Notes: generated by a model from the letters alone, not told the origin. A DNA stretch of 8,973 nt from Nitrospira sp. (GCA_024998705.1 JACOEF010000338.1:1-8973); one strand, 5' to 3'. Shown: positions 1 to 6,367, counted from the first letter of the stretch. Translations and numbers: made by a program.

Positions 1-68
1 CCGAGGATCAGTACCAGATCTGGATGGCCGAGTTGAAAAACAAAGCCTACATCGAGATCAAGTTCTAA
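1..68 (+). CDS. C-terminal end of a SurA/PpiC-type peptidyl-prolyl isomerase (partial)
   Basis: Only the last 21 codons are present, read in the frame starting at base 3 and ending in TAA at 66-68. The peptide ends WMAELKNKAYIEIKF. This resembles the C-terminus of SurA-like periplasmic foldases, where a 'W...L+.KAYIEI+' strand follows the last rotamase domain and closes the chaperone fold. Such proteins help outer-membrane proteins fold in the periplasm. The gene's last 11 bases overlap the 3' end of engB on the other strand, so the two are convergent with no room for a separate terminator. The assignment rests on a short tail, so another protein with a similar ending is possible. Confidence 0.6.
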   Translation, partial: EDQYQIWMAELKNKAYIEIKF

Positions 69-660
69 ACTGCGTACGAATCTCGCCCCACAAGGCGTCC
101 CGCCCCTCATGGGTTTCAGCCGAGTACAGCACAATCGGTACCTCCGGCCCCAGTCCGCAGGCCGTTCGCACGGCGGCGAGGCTGGGCGCCCGCTCACTCT
201 GCCGCAATTTATCGGCTTTCGTCAGGACGATGATCATTCCGCACCCGAGGGACTGGACCCACTGCACCGTCATCACATCCTGCGGCATCCACACTCGCGC
301 CTCAATCAACAGGATCACAGCGCCCAGGGACTGTCGCTGCTCGAGGTACTGCTCGATCATCGGGCCCCATTGCGCCCGCATGGTCTTGGACACCTTGGCG
401 TACCCGTATCCCGGCAAATCCACCAGCGACAGCAGGGAGAGCTTCGGATCCGATGTGCGAACCGTGAAAAAATTCACGGCGCGTGTTTTCCCCGGCGTCT
501 TACTGACCTTCGCCAGCTTCTTGCGATGGAGCAGAGAATTGATCAACGACGACTTGCCGACGTTCGATCGCCCGACGAACGCGATCTCCGGCAACCGGTC
601 GGGAGGAAACTGTTCTGGAGACACCGAACTTTTGATAAACTCAGCGCTGAGTAGTTTCAT
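58..660 (-). CDS. engB: EngB (YsxC/YihA) ribosome-biogenesis GTPase
   Basis: EngB is a TRAFAC-class GTPase needed for late assembly of the large ribosomal subunit. From the ATG at 660 the protein has 200 residues, the usual family length. All G motifs are visible (numbers from that ATG): G1 GRSNVGKSS at 30-38, G2 TPGKTR at 55-60, G3 DLPGYGYAKV at 81-90, G4 TKAD at 147-150 and G5 SAE at 180-182. An in-frame TTG at 669 would add three residues (MTT). Neither start has a convincing ribosome binding site. I chose the ATG because family members usually begin close to the 'LLSAEFIKSS' strand. The segment after G3 reads LIEARVWMPQDV, where most EngB proteins have a 'D.R..P...D' pattern, so the aspartate is replaced by glutamate. 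It is divergent from mtgA and overlaps the SurA-like gene tail to tail. The family call is secure. Confidence 0.95.
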   Translation of the reverse strand: MKLLSAEFIKSSVSPEQFPPDRLPEIAFVGRSNVGKSSLINSLLHRKKLAKVSKTPGKTRAVNFFTVRTSDPKLSLLSLVDLPGYGYAKVSKTMRAQWGPMIEQYLEQRQSLGAVILLIEARVWMPQDVMTVQWVQSLGCGMIIVLTKADKLRQSERAPSLAAVRTACGLGPEVPIVLYSAETHEGRDALWGEIRTQFRT

Positions 661-761
661 GGTGGTCAACCGCGTACCGTCATGCGGGATGTACGTTCAC
701 CTCCGGAAACACGGGCCGGACCGGCGGAACACCTCGTGTCCTCATAGATAGAGTGTTGGGA

Positions 762-1559
762 ATGAGCAAGTCAACTGGCAGCCTATTCGGCCGCATTCTG
801 TTGTGGGGGACCATCCTGGTCGGACTTCCCGCAGCGGCCTTGGGATTGTATTGGCTGGTGACGCTGCCGGATGTCTCCCACCTGTCCAAACATCACCCCA
901 CGGAAACGGCCTTGATGGAGGCACGGCGGGCCCAGGCCAGGGAACAAGGTCGTGCGCTGCACCCGCAATTCGTCTGGGTGCCGTTGTCACGAATCGCTCC
1001 CGCACTCCAACGAGCCGTTGTGGCGGCCGAGGACGCCTCGTTCTTCGCTCACGAGGGATTCGATTGGGAAGGCATCAAAGATGCCGCGCTGTATAACCTG
1101 GAGGTCGGTGAATTCAAACGCGGCGGCAGTACCATCACCCAGCAGCTGGCAAAGAATCTCTACCTCTCGTCGGAACGCTCCCTGCTGCGCAAAGCCCGCG
1201 AAGCGCTCATCACTCGATCCCTGGAGCACCATTTGACGAAAGAACGGATTCTCGAATTGTATCTGAATGTCGCCGAATGGGGGCAGGGCGTGTTCGGCGC
1301 GGAAGCGGCGGCGCGACACCATTTCGGAAAATCGGCCAAGGAACTGACGATCGACGAAGCAGCGCTGTTGGCGGCGATTCTTCCCTCCCCGCGCCGTTAT
1401 GCCCCGATCCGCCATACCGCCTACTTAAATCGGCGCCAGCACCACATCGTCCGATGGCTGGAACGGGGCAATGGACGCAGGGCATCCTCCGGCCAAAACG
1501 GCCGTCAACCGGTTACACAAGACGTTCCTTCTTCCGAGGAACGGGTGACGGAACACTGA
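762..1559 (+). CDS. mtgA: Monofunctional biosynthetic peptidoglycan glycosyltransferase MtgA
   Basis: A GT51-family enzyme that polymerises lipid II into glycan strands on the outer face of the cytoplasmic membrane, without a transpeptidase domain. From the ATG at 762 it has 265 residues, slightly longer than typical MtgA. One membrane anchor lies at about residues 12-35. The GT51 signatures follow in order: AAEDASFFAHEGFD (catalytic Glu at about residue 90), RGGSTITQQLAKNLYL at about 120-135, then KERILELYLNVAEWG and FGAEAAARHHFGK. The C-terminal tail is polar and low in conservation. A GTG at 753 is in frame and would add three residues. No strong ribosome binding site precedes either start, so this choice is uncertain by nine bases. 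It stands alone on +, divergent from engB and convergent with the VOC gene. Its substrate, lipid II, is the cargo of MurJ encoded further right. Confidence 0.93.
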   Translation: MSKSTGSLFGRILLWGTILVGLPAAALGLYWLVTLPDVSHLSKHHPTETALMEARRAQAREQGRALHPQFVWVPLSRIAPALQRAVVAAEDASFFAHEGFDWEGIKDAALYNLEVGEFKRGGSTITQQLAKNLYLSSERSLLRKAREALITRSLEHHLTKERILELYLNVAEWGQGVFGAEAAARHHFGKSAKELTIDEAALLAAILPSPRRYAPIRHTAYLNRRQHHIVRWLERGNGRRASSGQNGRQPVTQDVPSSEERVTEH

Positions 1560-1650
1560 ATAAAACCAAAGAGTTCGAAAGCGGCGCCAGCATCGCCCTA
1601 ATGTCGCACAGCACACCAACCCGTCTTCACGTTTCGGGGAAGGATCCTTG

Positions 1651-2079
1651 CTACTCGGAATCCCCGACCGCCGAAACATCTCGTTCCCCGAAAATCGCGG
1701 ACTCGTGCCGATAGTATTTAAATTCGAGGAGATTCCGGGAAGGATCTTGGAGAAAGAAGGTGTGATGTTCGATGCGCGTGCCGGCAAACCGCTGCCGGGG
1801 CTGTTGGTAAAACGTCAGGCCCTTCGTCTTGGCGCGATCGGGCAACGCCTGCCACTCCTCTTCCAGCGTCAGGACAAGGCCGAAGTGACGAGGATAGACA
1901 CCCTTCTGGGGAATGATTGGATCGGTTGAGAGATGTGCAACAAGCTGATGTCCGGCCAGCCCGAACGTCACGGCGGTGGAGGATTCCCGACCCAGCACAC
2001 AACCGAGACCATCGATGTAAAATTGCTTGGCGGCGGTGAGGTCATGCACAGGAAAGGCGAGGTGAAAGAGTGCCGGCAT
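1651..2079 (-). CDS. VOC-superfamily (glyoxalase/dioxygenase fold) protein
   Basis: A 142-residue protein with one vicinal-oxygen-chelate domain made of paired beta-alpha-beta-beta-beta modules. The first module starts FHLAFPVHDLTAAKQFYIDGLGC, with His6 as a likely metal ligand. The second contains PRHFGLVL and ends with FFLQDPSRNLLEFKYYRHESAIFG, where the Glu of LLEFK is the usual last metal ligand. The pattern matches small stand-alone VOC proteins found widely in cyanobacteria and environmental bacteria, whose substrate is unknown to me. Glyoxalase I, fosfomycin resistance or ring-cleavage activity cannot be told apart from sequence. The ATG at 2079 is preceded by GAGAGG with seven bases spacing, a good ribosome binding site. 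It lies 40 bases downstream of the isoaspartyl peptidase gene and is probably the last gene of the - strand run. Confidence 0.85.
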   Translation of the reverse strand: MPALFHLAFPVHDLTAAKQFYIDGLGCVLGRESSTAVTFGLAGHQLVAHLSTDPIIPQKGVYPRHFGLVLTLEEEWQALPDRAKTKGLTFYQQPRQRFAGTRIEHHTFFLQDPSRNLLEFKYYRHESAIFGERDVSAVGDSE

Positions 2080-2119
2080 GGAGTAACCTCTCTGGTCACT
2101 GTATCAGCCTCCCACACGG

Positions 2120-3058
2120 CTAGGCAAACCGACCTTTTACGTGCGGGCGGCCATCACGCCCGATCACTCCGGCCACCATGTTAGGCGTATTGTGTCGAAT
2201 GGCGAACCGGCCATCCGCTGAGAGTACCAGCACCCCGGCCGCGCCCTGAATACGTTCCACCACTTTCCGAAGCACCCGGTTCGCCGAGACCAGCGGACTC
2301 AAGCCACTGGCCAATAAATCGCTGATCTCCTTCGCAACCGCCACTCGAATGATGCTCTCCCCTAATCCCGTCATGGAAACCGCCCCGGTCTCATTATCGG
2401 CATAGACCCCGCATCCGATCAACGGCGTATCGCCGACCCGGCCGGGCAACATCACATCCACCCCACCGGTTGATGCGCCGGCGGCGACCGTGCCGGCGAG
2501 ATCCAAGGCCACGGCGCCCACGGTTTCCTTCCCCAAGCTCCGTGCACGGAGGCGGCCCGTCTGCATGATCGCCTGATGCACACGCAACGTGTGCTTCAAC
2601 CCGGCACGAGGCCGCAAATCCTTCGGCTGTGGCCCAGCCGTTCGCTTGGCACGGGGCACACGTTCCAACCCAAAATAGTCCGCAAAGCGGGAAGCTGGTT
2701 GCCCGACCAGCAATACATGCGCCGTCTTTTCCATCACCAGCCGCGCGGCGGTGATGGGGTGGACGATGCCCTCGATGGAGGCCACAGCCCCCGCCCGCAG
2801 GCCGCGCCCTTCCATAATCGAGGCATCCATACGCTGCACCCCGTCAAGCTGACGGTTCGAGCCTCGCCCCGCATTGAACAGTCCTGACTCCTCCAGCAGG
2901 CGAATGGCTTCTTCCACAACGGATAGCGCCGGGGTGCCGGCCATGAGCAGCCGGTGGCCTTCTCTCAGGGCAGCCTCGGCACAAGCCGCTTGAGCGACGG
3001 TCATGGCGCGGCGTCCCGCGCCACCGTGAATGAGCAGGATCGGTCGTGATGGTTTCAA
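2120..3058 (-). CDS. iaaA: Isoaspartyl peptidase / plant-type L-asparaginase (Ntn hydrolase)
   Basis: A 312-residue member of the plant-type asparaginase family. These precursors cleave themselves in front of a threonine, which becomes the nucleophile for isoaspartyl dipeptides and asparagine. Family landmarks: ILLIHGGAG at 7-15, LFNAGRGS at 60-67, MDASIMEG at 77-84, then GKETVGAVALD with the predicted catalytic Thr179. The substrate loop follows, GASTGGVD...LPGRVGDTPLIGCG. All look intact, so an active enzyme is expected, with an alpha chain of about 178 residues and a beta chain of about 134. The start is TTG at 3058-3056, which overlaps the TGA stop of the upstream gene as TTGA. The next Met (residue 19) would remove the HGGAG strand, so the TTG start is favoured despite no clear ribosome binding site. 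Translational coupling to the upstream gene is likely. The symbol follows the E. coli homologue. Confidence 0.92.
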   Translation of the reverse strand: MKPSRPILLIHGGAGRRAMTVAQAACAEAALREGHRLLMAGTPALSVVEEAIRLLEESGLFNAGRGSNRQLDGVQRMDASIMEGRGLRAGAVASIEGIVHPITAARLVMEKTAHVLLVGQPASRFADYFGLERVPRAKRTAGPQPKDLRPRAGLKHTLRVHQAIMQTGRLRARSLGKETVGAVALDLAGTVAAGASTGGVDVMLPGRVGDTPLIGCGVYADNETGAVSMTGLGESIIRVAVAKEISDLLASGLSPLVSANRVLRKVVERIQGAAGVLVLSADGRFAIRHNTPNMVAGVIGRDGRPHVKGRFA

Positions 3059-3621
3059 TTCAGCAGGAGATCTTTCACGCGACGGCAGGCAGGGTCTTGC
3101 ATGCGATCCAAGTCTGACCGGACAAACCCCAGTCCGGTCACACAGAGTTCGAAGTTTTCCGACAGTTTCCGGAATAACGGGGAATCCTGCTCAGGGTCGT
3201 AGCTGCCGTACTCGGCGACCAACCCGTACGAGCGTTTGCCCGTCTTCACGTAATCCACGAGAAAATCTTTATGGTAGATGCGGCCCACGCTCTTGAGGCG
3301 GCGGAGGTACTCGGGAAACAGGCCGGTCATGACGAGTGTGAAGTCGCCGATATGGCGGTGCACTTCGCGCTCCCGTTCGAAGGATTGCGCTTCCAGCAGC
3401 ACTTCGGATTCGAACAGCATCTCGACGACGGAATCGACGGCGCGGCCCTGCGTATTCTGAATTTTGTAGAGTTGGTCGGTGTGAGCGAATTCGACGAGCA
3501 GGTTGGAGACGTACTCGGTGACGTTCAGATCGGGCCACCCGAGGTGTTCAGTGAAGCTTTTTTCCGTCAACGCTCCGAAGAGCTGACGGAGTGGATGGCT
3601 GCGAGAAACGGGACTTCCCAT
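3055..3621 (-). CDS. Unrecognised conserved-looking 188-residue protein
   Basis: I do not recognise a family. From the ATG at 3621 the product has 188 residues, no signal peptide and no membrane segment. It looks mostly helical and charged: an acidic stretch around 62-82 (SVVEMLFESEVLLEAQSF), then EREREVHRHIGDF, then FPEYLRRLKSVGRIYHKDF and an aromatic RSYGLVAEYGSYDPEQD segment, ending RVKDLLLN. The reading frame stays open upstream to 3720, but ATG 3621 is preceded by GGGAGG at 3627-3632 with five bases spacing, the best ribosome binding site in the window. A TATACT box lies 35 bases before it, so I prefer this start. The longer reading would add 33 residues and put an ATG one base inside the dtd stop. 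The stop overlaps the TTG start of the isoaspartyl peptidase gene, suggesting linked translation. A role connected with its neighbours is only inferred. Confidence 0.8.
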   Translation of the reverse strand: MGSPVSRSHPLRQLFGALTEKSFTEHLGWPDLNVTEYVSNLLVEFAHTDQLYKIQNTQGRAVDSVVEMLFESEVLLEAQSFEREREVHRHIGDFTLVMTGLFPEYLRRLKSVGRIYHKDFLVDYVKTGKRSYGLVAEYGSYDPEQDSPLFRKLSENFELCVTGLGFVRSDLDRMQDPACRRVKDLLLN

Positions 3622-3626
3622 CTCGA

Positions 3627-3632
3627 CCTCCC
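3627..3632 (-). promoter_or_regulatory. Strong ribosome binding site deciding the start of the 188-residue gene
   Basis: On the - strand the sequence reads GGGAGGTCGAGATG. This is a near-complete anti-SD match with five bases spacing to ATG 3621. It supports this start over the longer in-frame reading from 3720, where nothing similar is seen. Confidence 0.75.
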
Positions 3633-3656
3633 GGGCAATCCCTGCCCTTTTAAAAT

Positions 3657-3662
3657 AGTATA
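3657..3662 (-). promoter_or_regulatory. Candidate -10 box (TATACT) ahead of the 188-residue gene
   Basis: TATACT on the - strand matches the sigma-70 -10 consensus at five of six positions. Transcription would start near 3650 and leave a leader of about 29 bases that holds the strong ribosome binding site. The -35 region at normal spacing (about 3680-3685, CGCTTG) matches poorly, so the promoter is only a candidate. It would drive the unknown gene and the isoaspartyl peptidase separately from dtd. Confidence 0.35.
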
Positions 3663-3719
3663 GCAGACCATGCTCAACCCAAGCGGACTTTCTCCCTGAC
3701 TCCTTATCGGCATCTCCCA

Positions 3720-4190
3720 TCAAGACTTGAGAGGGAGCGTCGACGCCCCCCGTCGGCTGTCTAACAGGAACGTCACCGGACCGTCATTGAGCAATTCCAC
3801 GTGCATGTGCGCCCCGAAGATCCCGGTTTCCACCGTCAGCCCAGCCGACCGGAGCCGACTCACCATCTCCTCGTACAATACACGCGCGTCCTCCGGTGAA
3901 GCAGCTAGGTCGAACCCTGGCCGTCGCCCCTTGCTGGTATCGCCGAGCAGCGTAAACTGCGAGACGACCAGTAGCGCCCCGCCGGCCTCAATGAGTGTGC
4001 GATTCATCCTGCCTTGATCGTCACCGAAGATCCGCAGGCTCGGGAGCTTCTCCACGAGATAGGACAGGTCACGCTCGTCATCACCTTACGCGACACCCAC
4101 CAATACCAGTAGACCAGCACCGATCCGGCCCACAACCTGCCCCTCCACCGCAACGGACGCGCGGAGCACTCGCTGAATGACGGCCTTCAT
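3720..4190 (-). pseudogene. dtd: D-aminoacyl-tRNA deacylase with an in-frame TAA at codon 35
   Basis: Dtd hydrolyses D-amino acids (and glycine mischarged on tRNA-Ala) from tRNA, a chiral proofreading step after aminoacylation. Read from ATG 4190, which has AAGGA about seven bases upstream, the frame starts [20 protein letters not shown] and ...GLLVLVGVA. It then meets TAA at 4086-4088 and continues without a frame change as GDDERDLSYLVEKLPSLRIF. The length would be 156 codons, against about 145-150 for the family. The catalytic motif SQFTL falls at 77-81 and NDGPVT at 135-140 with Gly137-Pro138. This is the same numbering as I recall for E. coli Dtd, so nothing else is inserted or lost. The longest uninterrupted piece is a 111-codon ORF from a GTG at 4055. 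It has no ribosome binding site and lacks the first strands of the barrel, so it is unlikely to work alone. Nonsense mutation, sequence error or readthrough are the options. Confidence 0.85.
4086..4088 (-). other. In-frame ochre stop (TAA) inside dtd
   Basis: The codons read GTC GCG TAA GGT GAT on the - strand. Position 35 is Lys in the E. coli protein as I remember it, and AAA or CAA could give TAA by one base change. The frame is the same on both sides, which excludes an indel at this point. Confidence 0.85.
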
Positions 4191-4225
4191 GCATCATCCT
4201 TCACAGACCAATGACCAGCGGCAAC

Positions 4226-4729
4226 TTATTGCGCATTCCGCAACTGAGCCAGAGTGCCTTCCAAACTTAACAGGCGACGCTTCAATGGCAATCCGCAAGA
4301 AAACCCGCCGAGCGAACCATCATGCGAGATGATCCGGTGACAGGGCACCACGATGGGGACCGGGTTGGCCCCAAGCGCCATCCCCACGGCCCTGGCATAC
4401 TGCTTCCCGCCCACACGCATGGCCACCCATTGATAGGACCGCACCCGACCGTAGGGAATCCGTGTGATCGCCTTCCAGACTTTTCTTTGAAACGGTGTGC
4501 CGGCCGAACAATCGACAGGAAATGAAAACTCGCGACGCGTGCCCGCAATATAGGCCAGGAGCTGCGCTCGCGCCTCTTCCACGATAGATACGGCTTGGTC
4601 ATTGTCTTCTGCCGATTGCTGCCGGGCAGCCCGATCCTGGGAGGACAACTCAATGGAGGTGACGCCCTTCTCGGAAGCCGTGATGGTCACCTGCCCCCAA
4701 GGCGTCTCAAATGTGCTCGCATGCGTCAT
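4226..4729 (-). CDS. ogt: Methylated-DNA--protein-cysteine methyltransferase (O6-alkylguanine repair)
   Basis: A suicide DNA-repair protein that moves the alkyl group from O6-alkylguanine to its own cysteine. From ATG 4729 it has 167 residues, typical of Ogt. The active-site motif is IVVPCHRII with nucleophile Cys130. The preceding helix-turn-helix region holds FQRKVWKAITRIPYGRVRSYQ, and RAVGMALGANPVPI carries the arginine finger at about Arg113. The N-terminal domain begins FETPWGQVTIT. A GTG at 4759 would add ten residues, but the ATG has GGAG nine bases upstream and lies one base past the murJ stop, so it is preferred. It is followed 35 bases later by dtd. No Ada-type DNA-binding domain is attached, so it is an Ogt rather than an Ada protein. 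It is probably co-transcribed with murJ. Confidence 0.95.
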   Translation of the reverse strand: MTHASTFETPWGQVTITASEKGVTSIELSSQDRAARQQSAEDNDQAVSIVEEARAQLLAYIAGTRREFSFPVDCSAGTPFQRKVWKAITRIPYGRVRSYQWVAMRVGGKQYARAVGMALGANPVPIVVPCHRIISHDGSLGGFSCGLPLKRRLLSLEGTLAQLRNAQ

Positions 4730-4730
4730 A

Positions 4731-5609
4731 TCAGGCCGCTCCAAACTTTTTTGCGACACGTCCGAATTTCCGTTTTACCATTCCTAACACCACGTCCAAT
4801 TCCTCTGATCCGAGCATGATATGCACCCCAAGATATCCGATCACGCTGACTCCGATGCCACCAAACAAGGCTGCGGATTTCACAACCCACGCGCCGTCCT
4901 GATCCCATAGAGAGGCACTTGCCACCCAGAGGCACATCGCCGTCACCGGAATGCAGGCCCCCAACACGCGACACGCCGACCGTAGTATCGAGCCCCAATC
5001 GACACGCCCCAGACGCCGGTGCAACACGGCCACCAGAATACTCCCGTTCAGCATGGAGGCCAGCGCCGTGGCCAGCGCCAGCCCCGCGGCATCCAGCAGC
5101 GTCATCAACCACAAAGACAACATAATATTAGCCCCGACCGCAATCCCTGCAGTGACCGCCGGTGTTCGCGTATCCTGGAGGGAATAAAATGCCGACACGA
5201 TGATACGCACCCCGGCGAAGGCCCACAACCCGACGGCATAACAGAGGAGCGCCGTCGCCGTCGCCCGCGTATCGGCCTTGGTAAACGACCCATGCTCGAA
5301 TACCAGATGCACAATCGGATGCCGTAAGAGAATCAGTCCCACCATCGCCGGCATAATGATGAAAAAAATCATTCTGAGCCCAAACCCGATCGTCGTCCGC
5401 AACTCATCCAGCGCCCCACGGGAGGCCTGCGCGGAGAGCGTCGGAAGAATCGCCGTCGCGAGCGCCACGCCGAAAATGCCGAGTGGAAATTGAATGAGCC
5501 GCATACCGTAAAACAAATAGGTTGGTCCGCCGGCGAAATACGACGCCAGGATCGTGCTCACGGTGATATTGATCTGCGTCACCGACAACCCCAGCAACGA
5601 GGGCACCAT
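4731..5609 (-). CDS. MurJ C-lobe fragment, product if translation restarts after the TAG
   Basis: A 292-residue ORF from ATG 5609 (or 293 from the adjacent TTG 5612). It carries the rest of MurJ from inside TM7 to the C-terminal helices and keeps the lipid-facing Arg of GMRLIQFP. It would lack the first residues of TM7 (VKRIGWL). GGGTGG three bases before the ATG is a weak ribosome binding site. A restart after termination 36 bases upstream is conceivable. The tail VLGMVKRKFGRVAKKFGAA is basic, consistent with a cytoplasmic end. Expression as a separate protein is speculative. Confidence 0.3.
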   Translation of the reverse strand: MVPSLLGLSVTQINITVSTILASYFAGGPTYLFYGMRLIQFPLGIFGVALATAILPTLSAQASRGALDELRTTIGFGLRMIFFIIMPAMVGLILLRHPIVHLVFEHGSFTKADTRATATALLCYAVGLWAFAGVRIIVSAFYSLQDTRTPAVTAGIAVGANIMLSLWLMTLLDAAGLALATALASMLNGSILVAVLHRRLGRVDWGSILRSACRVLGACIPVTAMCLWVASASLWDQDGAWVVKSAALFGGIGVSVIGYLGVHIMLGSEELDVVLGMVKRKFGRVAKKFGAA

Positions 5610-5645
5610 CAACCACCCGATACGCTTGACGCCCGGATGGCCGGG

Positions 5646-5648
5646 CTA
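5646..5648 (-). other. In-frame amber stop (TAG) inside murJ
   Basis: On the - strand the codons are CGG TTC TAG CCC GGC CAT. The frame is the same before and after. One base change from CAG, AAG or GAG would give TAG. The following base is C, a context often described as weaker for termination. Confidence 0.85.
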
Positions 5649-6359
5649 GAACCGGAAGCCGAACAACATCCCGCGTCCTTTTAAGCCCGGCAGCTGCATC
5701 GCAAATTGCGCCACCCCTCCGACCACGATGCCAATGGCCACGCCGATGATGGGCTCCGACAACCAGGGCGCAAGGAACACCATGCAGGCAATGGTGAAAA
5801 TATTGAAAAAGACCGGCGAGAAGGCCGGCGCCGCAAACGCGCGCAGCGAATTCAGAATCCCCATCGCCAAGGCCGCCAGGCTGATAAAGATCAGATAGGG
5901 AAACATCATCTGCGTCAGCAGCGTCGTCAGCGCCAGCTTGTCCGGACTCCCGTGGAAGCCCGGGGCAAGAAGCCAGACAATCCCGGGCGCCGCTAGAATA
6001 CCCAACAGGGTCACTGCAGTGACGATCGTCAGCAGCGTCGTGAAGGTGGCGCTGGCCAACTCCCAGGCATCCCGCTTGGTCTTGAGGGTGTGGTATTCGG
6101 TAAAGACCGGAATAAAGGCGGCGGACATCGACCCTTCGGCAAACAGTTCCCGCAACAAATTGGGAACGCGGTACGCGACAAAGAATGCGTCGGCTGCCGG
6201 AGTCGCGCCAAAGAGTCGCGCCAACACCATGTCGCGGACAAAACCGAGGATGCGACTCGACAAGGTCGCCACGCCGATGAGGCCCGCCGCCTTGACGACG
6301 GAGCGGGTTTCATCCGGAGCTGGCCGAGATGGTTCAACGGAAACGGCGGGATCGGACAT
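5646..6359 (-). CDS. MurJ N-lobe fragment, product if the TAG terminates
   Basis: If the stop at 5646 is effective, this piece is a 237-residue protein with about six membrane helices, equal to the N-lobe (TM1-TM6) of the MOP-superfamily fold. It keeps the central-cavity residues Arg36, Arg42, Asp57 and Arg70. An upstream TTG at 6407 would add 16 residues (MRGNRRLPPVS...), but the ATG is preferred as the more usual start, close to a good -10 box. No MurJ half is known to me to work alone. This is a description of the open reading frame, not a claim of function. Confidence 0.4.
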   Translation of the reverse strand: MSDPAVSVEPSRPAPDETRSVVKAAGLIGVATLSSRILGFVRDMVLARLFGATPAADAFFVAYRVPNLLRELFAEGSMSAAFIPVFTEYHTLKTKRDAWELASATFTTLLTIVTAVTLLGILAAPGIVWLLAPGFHGSPDKLALTTLLTQMMFPYLIFISLAALAMGILNSLRAFAAPAFSPVFFNIFTIACMVFLAPWLSEPIIGVAIGIVVGGVAQFAMQLPGLKGRGMLFGFRF

Positions 6360-6367
6360 TACTGGGG

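Larger units (their letters stand above)
4731..6359 (-). pseudogene. murJ: Lipid II flippase MurJ (MviN) with an in-frame TAG at codon 238
   Basis: MurJ flips lipid II across the cytoplasmic membrane for peptidoglycan synthesis and is usually essential. Read through the stop, the gene has 542 codons from ATG 6359, a normal MurJ length. The N-terminal hallmark is complete: LSSRILGFVRD, AADAFFVAYRVPNLLRELFAEGS. Arg36, Arg42, Asp57 and Arg70 correspond to the E. coli residues R18, R24, D39 and R52. The second half holds GMRLIQFPLGIFGVALATAILP, with Arg287 matching R270. The TAG at 5646-5648 follows GRGMLFGFRF, and the same frame resumes as PGHPGVKRIGWLMVPSLLGLS, still family-like. The stop falls in the cytoplasmic linker between TM6 and TM7. 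In-frame starts (TTG 5612, ATG 5609) lie 36-39 bases after it, with only a weak GGGTGG ahead. The gene is followed one base later by ogt. It may be broken, misread, suppressed or split. Confidence 0.85.

Noticed and set aside
666..683. Five-codon leader ORF (MTVRG) whose TGA overlaps the TTG start of engB
   Set aside because: The nearest GGAGG is about 16 bases from its ATG, too far for good initiation, and the engB start itself is uncertain.
109..751. + strand ORFs over engB
   Set aside because: They are shadows of engB, which has every GTPase motif.
1634..1667. Inverted repeat TCGGGGA...TCCCCGA as a terminator between mtgA and the VOC gene
   Set aside because: The stem is seven base pairs with a 20-base loop, overlaps the VOC stop codon and has no T-run on either strand.
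3271..3663. 130-codon acidic + strand ORF opposite the 188-residue gene
   Set aside because: It looks fairly protein-like, but the - strand gene has a strong ribosome binding site, fits the operon direction and overlaps the next gene in the way expected of real genes.
3720..4190. Frameshift as the reason for the short dtd ORF
   Set aside because: Translating across the site in one frame gives continuous Dtd sequence with the motifs at the expected residue numbers. Only one codon is a stop.
4086..5648. Reassigned stop codons (TAA/TAG read as an amino acid) as the explanation for murJ and dtd
   Set aside because: TAG ends lemA, the first TPM gene, the isoaspartyl peptidase and the VOC gene, and TAA ends ogt and the SurA-like gene, several of them at typical family C-termini. 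A global code change does not fit. Limited suppression is still possible.
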